64,000 bases of DNA, from the NCBI RefSeq assembly GCF_030269365.1, contig NZ_BSTF01000013.1, positions 62,001 to 126,000 on the forward strand. Direction: 5' to 3'. How positions within the stretch are numbered: position 1 is the stretch's first letter; each line of letters starts with the position of its first letter. The notes under the pieces were generated by a model that saw nothing but the letters and a program-made list of their open reading frames with translations, was not told the origin of the DNA and did not search any database. A program made the position numbers and the translations under genes. This document shows positions 50,699 to 60,239 of this stretch, piece by piece. Source of the DNA: Lentzea sp. NBRC 102530 (lineage in GTDB: Bacteria; Actinomycetota; Actinomycetes; Mycobacteriales; Pseudonocardiaceae).

Positions 50699-51433
50699 TC
50701 AGCCGATCGCCGCCCACCAGCACCCATCATCGCGTCCCATCACCGAGACGCGCGCGGCGATACCGTTCGGCAACCAGCCCGTGAGCCGTTCGAGTTCCTT
50801 CCCGGCCACGACCAGTGCCGTCGCCGGGTCCGCGGACAGGTTGTCCAGCAGCACCGGCACGTCGACCGCGCTGAAGTCCACATCGGACATCGGCCGACCG
50901 GCGGGTTCGTCGTGCGCCCGCACGACCCGCCAGCCCTCGTACCCCTCCCAGGGCACCTCGGCGGCGTTCAGCGCGTCCAGGCCCGCGTGCGGGGCGACGA
51001 GCGCGATAGTCCCGCCGAACCGCCCGGCGAGCGTGCTGAGCCGCAGGGGGTGCTCCAGGTTGCCCGGCTCGGTCCGGGTGCGCTCGTACGGCCTGCCGAG
51101 GCGGCGCGCGACGCGGTCGACGGTCGCGTGCACGCCGTCCTCCAGCGCCGCCACGACCAGTTCGACGTCCCGCGACCGGTTGAGCGCCTCCGGCAACGCG
51201 AGCTGCGCGACCGCGAAGCCGGGCAGCACCGCGATGTCGGGCACGATCAGGTCGGGCACGGTCAGTTCGACGAGGACGTCCGAACCCCAGCGCGAGGTGT
51301 CGACGGCGGCGTTGACGCGGCGTTCGACGAGGTCGGACAACGGCTGCCAGTACACGGTGCGCTGGGCACGCGAGATGGGACCGGCCCACCACGGCGTGCC
51401 CGGCACCACGTCGGCCCAGTACACGTGAATCAC
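50699..51433 (-). CDS. Conserved hypothetical protein
   Basis: A 244-residue soluble protein beginning IHVYWADVVPGTPWWAG. It shows motif-like stretches (WQPLSDLVERRVNAAVD, RLGRPYERTRTEPGNLEHP, LDNLSADPATALVVAGKELERLTGW) but I recognise no family. It looks like a single alpha/beta protein without signal peptide. GTG 51433 is the only good start; its ribosome-binding site would be a run of ten G three bases upstream. It likely forms a unit with the lipoprotein gene. Confidence 0.65.
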   Translation of the reverse strand: MIHVYWADVVPGTPWWAGPISRAQRTVYWQPLSDLVERRVNAAVDTSRWGSDVLVELTVPDLIVPDIAVLPGFAVAQLALPEALNRSRDVELVVAALEDGVHATVDRVARRLGRPYERTRTEPGNLEHPLRLSTLAGRFGGTIALVAPHAGLDALNAAEVPWEGYEGWRVVRAHDEPAGRPMSDVDFSAVDVPVLLDNLSADPATALVVAGKELERLTGWLPNGIAARVSVMGRDDGCWWAAIG

Positions 51434-51436
51434 AAG

Positions 51437-51446
51437 CCCCCCCCCC
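51437..51446 (-). repeat. Homopolymer of ten C (G on the coding strand) in a ribosome-binding site
   Basis: Ten consecutive C on the plus strand, read as G10 three bases before the GTG start at 51433 on the minus strand. It occupies exactly the ribosome-binding position. Such tracts change length by slippage. Confidence 0.8.
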
Positions 51447-51645
51447 AGGAATTGTGCTACCCGGTCAGGCTACGCAGGTCCGCTGTCCTCCCGCTGACGC
51501 AACACCCGCCCCGCTGCCACCTCGGTCCCGCGTTCCGCCGGCAACCCGGCCACGCCTGAGTCATCGCAAGGAGATCGTCGGCTTCCGCACGTCGATCACC
51601 TTCCAGCACCTGGCCGAACACGATCCGGTCCCCGGCGCCGCGGGG

Positions 51646-52614
51646 TCAGGTGCCGTCGCTCGAGTGCCCGGGGAACAGGTGCGCCGACGGGTTGAGCGCC
51701 ACCGCGATGTTGTTGACCGCGGTCGCCGCCTCCCCGAAGCCGGTCGCGATGAGCTTGACCTTGCCGGGGTACTGGGCCACGTCGCCCGCCGCGTAGACCC
51801 GGTCGAGCCTGGTCTTCATGGTGGAGTCGACGAGCACCGCGCGGTGGTCGAGTTCGAGCCCCCACGACTCGATCGGGCCGAGGTCGGCGGTGAACCCGAG
51901 GGCAGCCACGACGGTCTGCGCGGGCAACGTCCGCGCGTCGCCACCCTTGACCTTGACGTCCACTTCGGACAGCGGCTCGCCGCGCAACGCGAGCACCTCG
52001 GCGTCGGTGATGATCTCGACACCGAGTTCGCGGACCTGCCGCACGGTGGCGGCGTGCGCGCGGAAGTTGGCCCTGCGGTGGACGATCGTGACGCTCGCGG
52101 CGATCGGGTGCAGCGCCAGCGCCCAGTCGAACGCGGAGTCGCCACCGCCCACGATCACCACGTGCTGCCCCGCGTGCTCGGCGAGCACCGGCACGAAGTG
52201 CACCATGCCGCGCCCCAGCCAGCCGTCGCCGGCGGGCAGCGGCCGCGGGTTGAACTCGCCCATCCCGGCCGTGATCAGCACGGCCTTCGTGGTGATCGAG
52301 GACCCGTCCGCGAGCCCGATCCGCAGACCGTCCTCAATGGACTCACAGGTGCGCGCCTGCCGGCCGAGCAGGTAGGTGGGCTTGAACTGACCGGCCTGCT
52401 CCACCAGGCCGTTGACGAGGTCACGTCCTCGCACGGCGGGGAACCCGGCCACGTCGAAAATCATCTTCTCCGGATACATCGCGGTGACCTGACCGCCCGG
52501 TTCGGGCAGGGCGTCCACGACCGCGACGTCCATCTCCCGGAAGCCTGCGTAATAAGCGGCGAACAACCCAGTCGGACCCGCTCCCACGATGAGGAGGTCG
52601 ACGTCACGCTCCAT
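51646..52614 (-). CDS. Ferredoxin-NADP+ reductase, thioredoxin-reductase-like type
   Basis: A 322-residue flavoprotein. FAD motif GAGPTG at 11-16, FAD contact PGGQVTAMYPEK, NADPH motif VIVGGGDSAFDWALAL near residue 156 and the closing YAAGDVAQYPGKVKLIATGFGEAATAVNN. The redox CxxC of thioredoxin reductases is absent, which marks the ferredoxin/flavodoxin reductase group found in Bacillus and actinobacteria. It moves electrons between NADPH and ferredoxin, for example for P450 or IspH-type enzymes. ATG 52614; divergent from fumC. Confidence 0.92.
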   Translation of the reverse strand: MERDVDLLIVGAGPTGLFAAYYAGFREMDVAVVDALPEPGGQVTAMYPEKMIFDVAGFPAVRGRDLVNGLVEQAGQFKPTYLLGRQARTCESIEDGLRIGLADGSSITTKAVLITAGMGEFNPRPLPAGDGWLGRGMVHFVPVLAEHAGQHVVIVGGGDSAFDWALALHPIAASVTIVHRRANFRAHAATVRQVRELGVEIITDAEVLALRGEPLSEVDVKVKGGDARTLPAQTVVAALGFTADLGPIESWGLELDHRAVLVDSTMKTRLDRVYAAGDVAQYPGKVKLIATGFGEAATAVNNIAVALNPSAHLFPGHSSDGT

Positions 52615-52677
52615 GAGTGGTGCCCTTCTGCCAGTGGTGGGTGGCAGTGCTGTGATCGACCATAGAGACTCGGAGGT

Positions 52678-54072
<1,395 letters not shown>

Positions 54073-54082
54073 CGTTCAGGCG

Positions 54083-54111
54083 CTCCGGTCGTCACGCCTC
54101 GACGACCGGAG
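54083..54111. terminator. Terminator after fumC
   Basis: CTCCGGTCGTC (54083-54093) with GACGACCGGAG (54101-54111), a perfect 11-bp stem and 7-base loop; the minus-strand gene stop lies in the stem, so it can serve both strands. Confidence 0.7.
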
Positions 54112-54773
54112 CCGCCACGCCGCCGTCCCAGAACGGAAACCTGAGGCGGCACAGCTCGTCCATGTCGTCGTCGCTCATCGGCGGCACCGTCCACGCGTTG
54201 GCCGCCATGTGCGCGAGGAACTCCTCGGGCAAGGCCACGTGATATCTGCGCAGGTAGTGCACGAGCGTGCCGTCCCACACCCACACGCCGTCGGTCCACT
54301 CACCGCGTTCCTTGACCCGGCGCCCTGGATCGAGCAGGTCGGGCGCGTGAGACAGCGGGATCACGACGAGCTTCCCCTGGCCCCAGGTAGCGCAGCGCGT
54401 CCGGCTCCCAGTCGTGCGGGGCATCGCTCATCGCGGCACGGATGTCGTCGGCGGTCTCGTAGAAGCCCGCCTCCCGGGCCACCAGGCCACCGAGCAGTTG
54501 CCGACGCCGGACCCGGAACTCGCCCTGCCCGTCCGCCGTCGTCACGCCCCACGGCCGTGCGGTGGACACGACGACACAGTCACCGTCCTCCCGCACGACC
54601 TCACAAGCGAGGTAGATCGCGTACGGCAGCGGATCACCGGGCTTGAAGAACTCGTCGCCGACCACAGCGGCCTTGTCCACGAGCGTCCAGTCGGTGCCGT
54701 CGGCATCGGTCAGCCGGACCTCGACGAACTCGTCGTCCACCCAACGAACGATCTGGCACCCCACACGCAGCAT
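54092..54773 (-). pseudogene. Frameshifted gene of unknown function
   Basis: Two good reading frames abut. The upstream one runs from ATG 54773 (MLRVGCQIVRWVDDEFVEV) to WEPDALRYL, then loses sense. The downstream one picks up in the next frame as GQGKLVVIPLSHAPDLLDPG and continues sensibly to 54092. Removing one base from the four-C run at 54381-54384 joins them as YLGQGKLVV, giving one protein of about 226 residues. So the locus is either a recent frameshift in a homopolymer, a sequencing error, or two overlapping genes. Its ending (DGVWVWDGTLVHYLRRYHV) resembles C-termini of some actinobacterial hypothetical proteins. No function known. Confidence 0.7.
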
Positions 54774-54792
54774 GGGCGAACCGTAAGGAACG

Positions 54793-55464
54793 TCAGGAGT
54801 ACATCGCGAGCCAAATAGCGATGTAGTGGCAGATCGCCGCCACGACCGTCGCCGCGTGGAAGAACTCGTGGTACCCGAACACCTGCGGCCACGGGTTCGG
54901 CCACCGCGTCGCGTAGAACACCGCGCCCACGGTGTACAAAGCGCCACCCACCAGCAACAACACCAGAGCCGCGACCCCGGCGTGGTGCAGCAGCTCGGGC
55001 AGCACGAACACCGCCACCCACCCGAGCGCGATGTAGATCGGCACCCCGAGCCAGCGCGGCGCGTGCGGCCAGGCGAGCTTCAGCGTCACGCCGAGCAGCG
55101 CGCCGATCCACACGACCCACAGCACGGTGGAACCGGTGCCGGGGTCCATGGCCAGCAACGCGAACGGCGTGTAGGTGCCCGCGATGAACACGAAGATCAT
55201 CGAGTGGTCCATGCGCTTCATCCACGTGCGGACGCGGTCGGACTTCCACGTCACGCGGTGGTACAACGCCGAAACGCCGAAGAGGCCGAGGACCGTCAGG
55301 CCGTAGACGGAGGTGGCCAGGGCGGCTCGCGCGGACACTGTGGACGCCGCGAGAGCGATGAGTGTCGCGCCTGTCGCCACCGAGGCGATGAACGACCAGA
55401 AGTGCAGCCATCCACGCAGGCGCGGCCGCAGTCCGGGCTGAGGAGGAACGGTCGCAGTGGTCAC
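54793..55464 (-). CDS. PAQR/hemolysin III family membrane protein
   Basis: A 223-residue protein with seven hydrophobic helices and the family metal-site motifs: ALYHRVTW after helix 2, HSMIFVFIAGTYTPF in helix 3, and GYHEFFHAATVVAAICHY near the end, supplying Ser/His/Asp ligands. The family (hemolysin III, TrhA) is linked to membrane fluidity control. GTG 55464 lies 8 bases after TAACCT. It is divergent from the prenyl synthase, the same pair as mycobacterial Rv1085c-Rv1086. Confidence 0.92.
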   Translation of the reverse strand: MTTATVPPQPGLRPRLRGWLHFWSFIASVATGATLIALAASTVSARAALATSVYGLTVLGLFGVSALYHRVTWKSDRVRTWMKRMDHSMIFVFIAGTYTPFALLAMDPGTGSTVLWVVWIGALLGVTLKLAWPHAPRWLGVPIYIALGWVAVFVLPELLHHAGVAALVLLLVGGALYTVGAVFYATRWPNPWPQVFGYHEFFHAATVVAAICHYIAIWLAMYS

Positions 55465-55472
55465 GGGGTCCT

Positions 55473-55478
55473 AGGTTA
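55473..55478 (-). promoter_or_regulatory. Possible -10 box of the PAQR gene
   Basis: TAACCT on the minus strand, 8 bases before the GTG at 55464. Confidence 0.35.
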
Positions 55479-55527
55479 CGCGACCGTAGGTTTCCGACCA
55501 CGGCTCAGTGATGAACCTTGCACGGCG

Positions 55528-55533
55528 TACGCT
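55528..55533 (+). promoter_or_regulatory. Possible -10 box of the prenyl synthase gene
   Basis: TACGCT with 8 bases to the GTG at 55542. Confidence 0.35.
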
Positions 55534-55541
55534 GTTCGGAC

Positions 55542-56324
55542 GTGGCACTCCGCACCCGTGTGAAAGACGTCGCAATCCACTTCTACGAGTGGATCCTCCG
55601 ACGTGAGGTGAGCTCGAGCGCCCAGGCGCCCAAGCACGTGGGCGTGGTCCTCGACGGCAACCGCAGGTGGGCGAGGGAAGCCGGTTTCACCGACGTCGCA
55701 CATGGACACCGGGCCGGCGCGCGCAAGATCCTCGAACTCCTCGAGTGGTGCGGCGAGGCCAACGTCGAGGTCGTCACGCTCTGGATGCTGAGCACCGACA
55801 ACCTCAGCCGCGACAACGACGAGCTGGCGCCGTTGCTCGACATCATCGCGGACATCACCGACGAGCTGGCCGAGGACGGCAAGCCGTGGCGGGTCCGGCA
55901 CGTCGGCGCCCTCGACATGCTGCCCAAGGAGCACGCCGAGCGCCTCGCGAGCGCGACCGCGCGCACCAAGAACCGCACGGGCATCCAGGTCAACGTCGCC
56001 GTCGCGTACGGCGGCCGGCAGGAGATCGCGGACGCGGTCAGGAAACTCCTGCAGGCGCACGCGGAGCGCGGCGGCACGATCGAGGAGCTGGCCGAGGTCC
56101 TCGACGTCGACCACATCGCCGAGCACCTCTACACGTCCGGGCAGCCCGACCCCGACCTGATCATCCGCACGTCCGGTGAGCAGCGGCTCTCCGGCTTCAT
56201 GCTGTGGCAGTCGGCGCACTCGGAGTTCTGGTTCTGCGAGGCCTACTGGCCCGGGTTCCGCCGCACCGACTTCCTGCGGGCCATGCGCGAGTACGCCAAG
56301 CGCCACCGCCGCTACGGCGGCTGA
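55542..56324 (+). CDS. Short-chain Z-prenyl diphosphate synthase (isoprenyl transferase)
   Basis: A 260-residue cis-prenyltransferase: VVLDGNRRWAREAG near residue 36 with the catalytic Asp, the LWMLSTDNLSR loop, and DLIIRTSGEQRLSGFMLWQSAHSEFWF near the C-terminus. Position next to the PAQR gene matches mycobacterial Rv1086, which makes Z,E-farnesyl diphosphate, the primer for decaprenyl phosphate. I therefore favour the short-chain activity over full UppS, but product length cannot be read directly. Start GTG 55542. Confidence 0.9.
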   Translation: MALRTRVKDVAIHFYEWILRREVSSSAQAPKHVGVVLDGNRRWAREAGFTDVAHGHRAGARKILELLEWCGEANVEVVTLWMLSTDNLSRDNDELAPLLDIIADITDELAEDGKPWRVRHVGALDMLPKEHAERLASATARTKNRTGIQVNVAVAYGGRQEIADAVRKLLQAHAERGGTIEELAEVLDVDHIAEHLYTSGQPDPDLIIRTSGEQRLSGFMLWQSAHSEFWFCEAYWPGFRRTDFLRAMREYAKRHRRYGG

Positions 56325-56346
56325 GAAGGACCCCCGCACAACGCCG

Positions 56347-56380
56347 AAGGGGCGCCCACCGCGAAGGTGAGCGCCCCTTT
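56347..56380. terminator. Terminator after the prenyl synthase gene
   Basis: AAGGGGCGC (56347-56355) with GCGCCCCTT (56371-56379), extended by CACC/GGTG inside the loop, then TTT; it also serves the convergent small secreted protein gene. Confidence 0.75.
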
Positions 56381-56396
56381 GACGTCGCTACGACGA

Positions 56397-56666
56397 TCAG
56401 CCCCAGTAGTGGCCGAAGTCGTCGCCGTCCTCGATGCCGCCGGCGGCGCAGGTGTCGGTGATGGAGGGCGAGTTCACCGGAACCGCTCCACCGAGCACCG
56501 CGACGTTGTTGCCGCAGGCACCGACGACGCCGTTGAGGTTGTTGGCGTTGCCGACGATCAGCAGCGGCTCGTTGACCCAGTGGTGGCCGGGGGCGGCCAT
56601 TGCCGGGGAACCGATGGCGACGAACGCAGCAGCGACGCCGAGAGCGGCGGCAGCCTTCTTCAGCAC
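56397..56666 (-). CDS. Small secreted chaplin-like protein 1
   Basis: An 89-residue protein. GAGGAG sits 7 bases before GTG 56666, which is preferred over the ATG five codons upstream. Signal peptide to AMAAPGHH; the mature part of about 62 residues has NNLNGVVGACGNNVAVLGG and SITDTCAAGG, i.e. two Cys, Gly/Asn/Val-rich strands and CGNNV. This recalls the chaplin motif (Cys, GN, V-rich, Cys) of aerial-hyphae coat proteins, but is not a textbook chaplin. Its sister lies 87 bases upstream. Confidence 0.6.
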   Translation of the reverse strand: MLKKAAAALGVAAAFVAIGSPAMAAPGHHWVNEPLLIVGNANNLNGVVGACGNNVAVLGGAVPVNSPSITDTCAAGGIEDGDDFGHYWG

Positions 56667-56753
56667 GATTTTTCTCCTCATGAAGGTTTAAAGCGGGAAA
56701 AACGCGACTGGGGGCGCCAGAAATGACGCCCCCAGACGTGGATCAAAGGGAGA

Positions 56754-57011
56754 TCAGCCCTCGTCGACGATGCCGCCGGCGGCGCAGGTCTCGGTGATCG
56801 ACGGCGAGTTGATCGGCACGGCGCCGCCCAGGACACCGACGTTGTTGCCGCAGGCGCCGATGGTGCCGTTCAGGTTGTTGCCGTTGAGCAGAACCAGCAG
56901 GGGGCCGTTCTTCCAGTGGTGTCCACCGTGGCCCTCGCCGGCCATGGCGGCCGGGGCGAACGCGAGCGACAGCGCGGCGGCAGCAGCCACCACGGCACAA
57001 GCCTTCTTCAT
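56754..57011 (-). CDS. Small secreted chaplin-like protein 2
   Basis: An 85-residue sister of the 56397-56666 product. Shared core: NNLNGTIGACGNNVGVLGGA, PINSPSIT and ETCAAGG. The signal peptide ends AAMAG, followed by a His/Gly-rich stretch (EGHGGHHWKNG). GGAG sits 7 bases before ATG 57011, matching the layout of the sister gene. Both look like tandem duplicates of a small surface protein whose two Cys would form a disulfide. Confidence 0.62.
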   Translation of the reverse strand: MKKACAVVAAAAALSLAFAPAAMAGEGHGGHHWKNGPLLVLLNGNNLNGTIGACGNNVGVLGGAVPINSPSITETCAAGGIVDEG

Positions 57012-57226
57012 GTGATTCTCCTTCATGTCGGGTTATCCCCGTCATTTCCGGAGTCTTCGGGGATCTCCGGAGTCGGTGGGGTCTCCGGGCGGAAACGCTA
57101 TAGGTGTTGATCCCAATTGGCGGCCCGCGTGACCCCATTGTGTGACGCCAAGATCAACAACATTCCCCGATGGAGTGGTCGTCGATTCACGATTCGGTCG
57201 CGAGTAAGACGCTGTGGTAGACGCTC

Positions 57227-57232
57227 TAAGCT
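57227..57232 (+). promoter_or_regulatory. Possible -10 box of the DUF885 gene
   Basis: TAAGCT with 9 bases to the ATG at 57242; leaderless geometry at the edge of the usual range. Confidence 0.3.
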
Positions 57233-57241
57233 CTCCGGCTC

Positions 57242-58492
57242 ATGGACGCCAACGAGCTCGTGCGCGCGTACCTGGTGCTGGGGCTGCGGCTCGGGCGCCT
57301 GGTGTCCGGGTTCGTCGACTCGTTCACCGGCGACCCGGCCCTGAGCCGCGCCGTCGACAACGAACCGCGCCTGCACCCCAGGGCGTTGGGTGACCACGCC
57401 CGGCTGCTGCGCCGCGAACTCCCCGGCAGTGACCTCGCTGACCAGCGCAAACAGTTCCTCGACGCGCACCTGCGGGCGTTGGAGTGCACCGCGCGCAAGC
57501 TCGACGGCCAGCCCGTCTCGTTCGTCGACGAGGTCCACCAGTACTTCCAGGTGCGCATCCGCCCCGGCGACGAGGACGCGTACCGGCAGGCCCACCGCAG
57601 CCTGAACGCCGTGCTGGACGGCCCCGGGACGCTCGCCGAACGCCTCGGCGACTTCCGCGCGGACGACGAGGTGCCCCGGCGCCGTCTCCAGGGCGCCGTG
57701 CAGGCGTTGTCGAGCGCGCTGAGGGACCGGGTGCGGCAGAAGTACGCGCTGCCCGAGCAGGAGATCGTCGAGTACCAGGTCGTCACGAACAAGCCGTGGA
57801 GCGGCTTCAACTACTACCTGGGCGGCTACCGCAGCCGGGTCGCGATCAACGCCGACCTGAGCCACCGCATGTCGAACCTGCCGCACCTGGTCGCGCACGA
57901 GTCCTACCCGGGCCACCACACCGAGCACTGCCGCAAGGCGGCCGGGCTGGTCGCGAAGCGCGGCCACGCCGAGCAGTCGATCTTCCTGATCAACACGCCG
58001 CAGTGCCTGATGGCCGAGGGCATGGCGGACCTGGGCCTGCACGCCGCGGTCGGGCCGGGCTGGGGCCGGTGGACGGAGGAGGTGCTCGGCGACCTGGGGT
58101 TGCGGATGGACGGCGAACTGTCCGAAAAGGTCGAGGCGGCGGCGTCCGGCCTGCTCACGGTGCGGCAGGACGCGGCCCTGCTGCTACACGATCGGGGTGC
58201 GGATCAGGATGACGTGGTTGCGTATCTGTGCAGGTGGCTGCTAGTCCCCGAGGCCCGCGCGCGGCAAATGGTTCGTTTTCTGGCGGACCCGTTGTGGCGC
58301 GCGTACACGACCACATACGTCGAAGGGGTGCGTCTGGTGCGTGCGTGGCTCGACGTTCGCGCGCCCGGCGAGTCGCTCGACTCCCGCTATCTGAGACTTC
58401 TCGACGAGCCCCTCGTGCCGGTTTCACTCGAATCCCAAGTTCGCGACGGTCTGTCATGGCTTGCGCGCAACACCCAGGAGAACGCCACCTGA
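57242..58492 (+). CDS. DUF885 family putative metallopeptidase
   Basis: A 416-residue, mostly helical protein. The DUF885 zinc signature is clear: LVAHESYPGHHTEHC near residue 220 and QCLMAEGMADLGLH about 40 residues later, the HExxPGHH plus distant Glu arrangement. The N-terminal half is the family's helical domain; KPWSGFNYYLGGYRSRVAIN precedes the site. There is no signal peptide, so it is probably cytoplasmic. Family members are thought to be carboxypeptidase-like, but most are untested. Confidence 0.85.
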   Translation: MDANELVRAYLVLGLRLGRLVSGFVDSFTGDPALSRAVDNEPRLHPRALGDHARLLRRELPGSDLADQRKQFLDAHLRALECTARKLDGQPVSFVDEVHQYFQVRIRPGDEDAYRQAHRSLNAVLDGPGTLAERLGDFRADDEVPRRRLQGAVQALSSALRDRVRQKYALPEQEIVEYQVVTNKPWSGFNYYLGGYRSRVAINADLSHRMSNLPHLVAHESYPGHHTEHCRKAAGLVAKRGHAEQSIFLINTPQCLMAEGMADLGLHAAVGPGWGRWTEEVLGDLGLRMDGELSEKVEAAASGLLTVRQDAALLLHDRGADQDDVVAYLCRWLLVPEARARQMVRFLADPLWRAYTTTYVEGVRLVRAWLDVRAPGESLDSRYLRLLDEPLVPVSLESQVRDGLSWLARNTQENAT

Positions 58493-58800
58493 CCAGCTAG
58501 AACACGGCTGCGGTCATGTTTCGGGCGGTTGTCCGGAAGATGACAAATTCGGATTCACCTGTGTGGCTTCGTGCAGATGGGGCACTTCCACAGGTAACTT
58601 CGAAAGCGGCGGGACGCGACCACTGCGGACCGCGCAGGGAGGCTCTGATCGTGGCAGAAAAAGTCGCGAGGGGGCCGGCACCCGGCCCTCGTGGTCGACC
58701 TGCCTGACGCCCTCACCGGCGGAAGGCGAGACGACCGATCAGGGTGGTGCCTGGCCCAGCGAGGAGCGGACGCGGGTGCCGCGTTCGTGAGGGAGTTGCC
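58493..58800. other. Intergenic region before phoH2
   Basis: About 300 bases. Two short frames were examined. One at 58651-58707 (GTG, 18 residues, GGGAGG 8 bases before it) has a plausible start signal and contains the perfect hairpin GGGCCGG-CAC-CCGGCCC (58672-58688). No antitoxin-like gene of the mycobacterial phoAT kind can be recognised. The phoH2 promoter should be here. Confidence 0.4.
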
Positions 58801-60186
58801 GTGAACGCACGACGTCCCGCGAGCCGTACCTCAGGCTCATCGCGCAGTTCTTCCTCCCGGCGCAAGTCCGCCGCCCCGGCCATCACGACATATGTGCTGG
58901 ACACGTCGGTACTGCTGTCCGACCCCCTCGCCCCCACCCGGTTCGCGGAGCACGAGGTCGTGCTGCCGCTCGTGGTGATCAGCGAGTTGGAGGGCAAGCG
59001 CCACCACCCCGAACTGGGCTGGTTCGCGAGGGAAGCCCTGCGCCTCCTCGACGACCTGCGCTTGCGGCATGGTCGCCTCGATTCGCCGATCCCCATCGGG
59101 GATCTGGGAGGCACCTTGCACGTCGAGCTCAACCACTCCGACCCGGAGGTGTTGCCATCAGGTTTCCGAACGGACTCCAACGACGCCCGAATCCTCGCCT
59201 GCTCCCTCAACCTCGCTGCTGAGGGGCGCGCCGTCACCCTGGTGACGAAGGACATGCCGCTGCGGGTCAAGGCCGGATCGGTCGGCCTGCCGGCGGAGGA
59301 GTACCGGGCGCACGACGTGACCCTGTCGGGCTGGACGGGAATGTCCGATCTGGACGTTCCGCAGTCCCTGGTGGACAGCCTGTTCAAGGAGAACGTCGTC
59401 GACCCCACCCAGTACGAGGACCTCGAGCACATCGCCGAACTGCCCTGCCACACCGGACTCCGGTTGCTGTCGGGCACGTCGAGCGCTCTGGGCCGGGTGA
59501 CCGCGGACAAGCAGATCAGGCTGGTGCGCGGGGATCGGGAGGCGTTCGGACTGCACGGGAGGTCCGCGGAACAGCGGATCGCCCTGGATCTCCTGCTGGA
59601 CTCCGATGTCGGCATCGTCTCGCTGGGCGGACGTGCGGGCACGGGCAAGTCGGCACTGGCGCTCTGCGCGGGCCTCGAGGCCGTGATGGAGCGCAGGCAG
59701 CACCGGAAGGTCGTGGTGTTCCGGCCGTTGTACGCGGTCGGCGGCCAGGAGCTCGGGTACCTGCCGGGTAGCGAGAACGAGAAGATGGGGCCGTGGGCGC
59801 AGGCGGTGTTCGACACCCTCGGCGCGCTGGTGAGCCAGGCGGTCGTGGAAGAGGTGATGGACCGCGGCATGCTCGAGGTCCTGCCCCTCACCCACATCCG
59901 CGGCCGTTCGCTGCACGACTCCTTCGTGATCGTGGACGAGGCGCAGTCGTTGGAGCGCAACGTGTTGCTGACCGTGCTGTCGCGACTGGGCAGCAACTCG
60001 CGGGTGGTGCTGACGCACGACGTGGCGCAGCGCGACAACCTGCGGGTGGGCCGGCACGACGGCGTGGCGGCGGTGATCGAGAAGCTGAAGGGCCACCCGC
60101 TCTTCGCCCACGTCACGCTGACGCGCTCGGAGCGTTCGCCGATCGCCGCTCTCGTCACCGAGATGCTGGAGGACTACGCCTCGTAG
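58801..60186 (+). CDS. phoH2: PhoH2: PIN-domain RNase fused to PhoH ATPase/helicase
   Basis: A 461-residue two-domain protein. After a Ser/Arg-rich N-terminus, a PIN domain (residues about 28-160) shows the acidic residues of the nuclease site: YVLDTSVLLSDP, VVISELEG, TDSNDARILA and LVTKDMPLR. The PhoH part has P-loop GGRAGTGKSALA near 276-287, VIVDEAQSLERN and GSNSRVVLTHDVAQRDN. Mycobacterial PhoH2 unwinds and cuts RNA and is linked to a toxin-antitoxin-like operon. The GTG at 58801 is used because the frame upstream is low complexity. It is followed by a strong terminator. Confidence 0.92.
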   Translation: MNARRPASRTSGSSRSSSSRRKSAAPAITTYVLDTSVLLSDPLAPTRFAEHEVVLPLVVISELEGKRHHPELGWFAREALRLLDDLRLRHGRLDSPIPIGDLGGTLHVELNHSDPEVLPSGFRTDSNDARILACSLNLAAEGRAVTLVTKDMPLRVKAGSVGLPAEEYRAHDVTLSGWTGMSDLDVPQSLVDSLFKENVVDPTQYEDLEHIAELPCHTGLRLLSGTSSALGRVTADKQIRLVRGDREAFGLHGRSAEQRIALDLLLDSDVGIVSLGGRAGTGKSALALCAGLEAVMERRQHRKVVVFRPLYAVGGQELGYLPGSENEKMGPWAQAVFDTLGALVSQAVVEEVMDRGMLEVLPLTHIRGRSLHDSFVIVDEAQSLERNVLLTVLSRLGSNSRVVLTHDVAQRDNLRVGRHDGVAAVIEKLKGHPLFAHVTLTRSERSPIAALVTEMLEDYAS

Positions 60187-60199
60187 TCCCTGTTCGTGG

Positions 60200-60234
60200 A
60201 ACGGCCCCGCGCACTTTCGGTGCGCGGGGCCGTT
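60200..60234. terminator. Bidirectional terminator after phoH2
   Basis: AACGGCCCCGCGCAC (60200-60214) with GTGCGCGGGGCCGTT (60220-60234), a perfect 15-bp stem and TTTCG loop, then TTCGTTT. It lies between converging operons. Confidence 0.88.
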
Positions 60235-60239
60235 TCGTT

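Noticed and set aside
58461..58790. 109-residue frame before phoH2
   Set aside because: It overlaps the DUF885 gene, has no ribosome-binding site and no coherent composition.
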